Positions 63,466 to 64,000 of a stretch of DNA of 64,000 nucleotides are shown here, piece by piece (position 1 is the first letter of the stretch; each line of letters opens with the position of its first letter). The DNA is from Gadus chalcogrammus (Eukaryota > Chordata > Actinopteri > Gadiformes > Gadidae), in the NCBI RefSeq assembly GCF_026213295.1, contig NC_079432.1:9158392-9222391 (forward strand), read 5' to 3'. A model generated the notes under the pieces. The model ran no database searches. It saw nothing but the letters and a program-made list of their open reading frames with translations, and was not told the DNA's origin. The translations under genes and the position numbers were made by a program.

Positions 63466-64000
63466 CTGTCATCTCCAAGCATGACATTGATTCGGCCTGG
63501 TGGAAATAGGGGCTGCATATTTCCCTCCCTTTTTTGGATGAGGATTATGAAGCGGGATGATTGGAGTTGGTGTGTGTATGTGTGTGTTGGGGGGACTGGT
63601 GGTGGGGACGGCGGGCGGTGGTGTTTGGTGGGAAAACTTTAAGCCCAAATAAAATCTTGTCAAAGCAAATAAAAGTATTTTCTTTTAAGGGGCGCATAAT
63701 GAGGACCTTTCAGGGGACGGCCAATACCCGGGCGCCCAGGGGCCTGGGAGTCAGACGGTGGTTTAATTGAACTCATGCTGGGACCAGAGGTGAGGAGACA
63801 GGCCGAGAGACAGAGGGAGAGACACTGGCAGTGACAGGCCTTGAGACAGAGATAGACGGAGAGAGAGACGGGGAGAGCAAGAGTGACACACACACAATGA
63901 GAGCCAGGCAGCCCCGGAGAAAGTACACTGATAAAATCCCGGCAGAGCGAGATCCAATCTGTCTATTTTTCTCATATCCGTTATCTTTCCACAGAATAGT
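63466..64000. other. No gene; GA-rich patch near the end
   Basis: A purine-rich GAGACAGAGGGAGAGAC-type patch lies at 63792-63882. The rest is unassigned. Confidence 0.5.

Overview
This 64-kb window is vertebrate nuclear DNA, most likely from a teleost fish. It is non-coding almost throughout. I found no complete gene, no RNA gene and no long open reading frame outside simple repeats. The teleost call rests on interspersed repeats whose tails and termini I recognise as fish-typical: SINE tails resembling ataaaAGCGTCTGCTAAATG and ctATATAAATGCAGTCCATT, a retroposon ending in (ATT)n, and several short non-autonomous DNA transposons. Perfect AC/GT and CT/AG arrays of 70-140 bp recur every few kilobases, and many runs of 10-20 C or G are present. 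That density recalls gadiform (cod-like) genomes, but the species is inference.

Layout. 0-13 kb: a GT/poly-G block, a tRNA-derived SINE and an intact 1,066-bp hAT-type element, then pyrimidine tracts, an ATCC minisatellite, a possible minus-strand exon beside a GT array, and a large CT minisatellite. 13-24 kb: a (TC)n-C(n) tract, SINE fragments, and a GGGCGA array with G-quadruplex spacing on the minus strand. 24-37 kb: five weak exon-like segments on the plus strand, mixed with long CA/GT arrays and an 837-bp hAT-like element inserted in a GT repeat. 37-49 kb: a retroposon copy, CT and GT arrays, a second copy of the hAT-type element carrying a nested insertion, a palindromic TTAA-flanked element and another terminal-inverted-repeat element. 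49-64 kb: a compound CA/GACA array, a SINE, a purine-rich minisatellite with an 87-bp hairpin transposon, and further arrays.

No set of genes can be shown to work together. The best supported features are the transposable elements, because several keep exact target-site duplications and terminal inverted repeats, and the simple repeats, which are read directly. The exon-like segments are speculative: they have plausible splice borders and compatible phases, but the products were not recognised and alternative frames are open. The window probably lies in intergenic DNA or in long introns.
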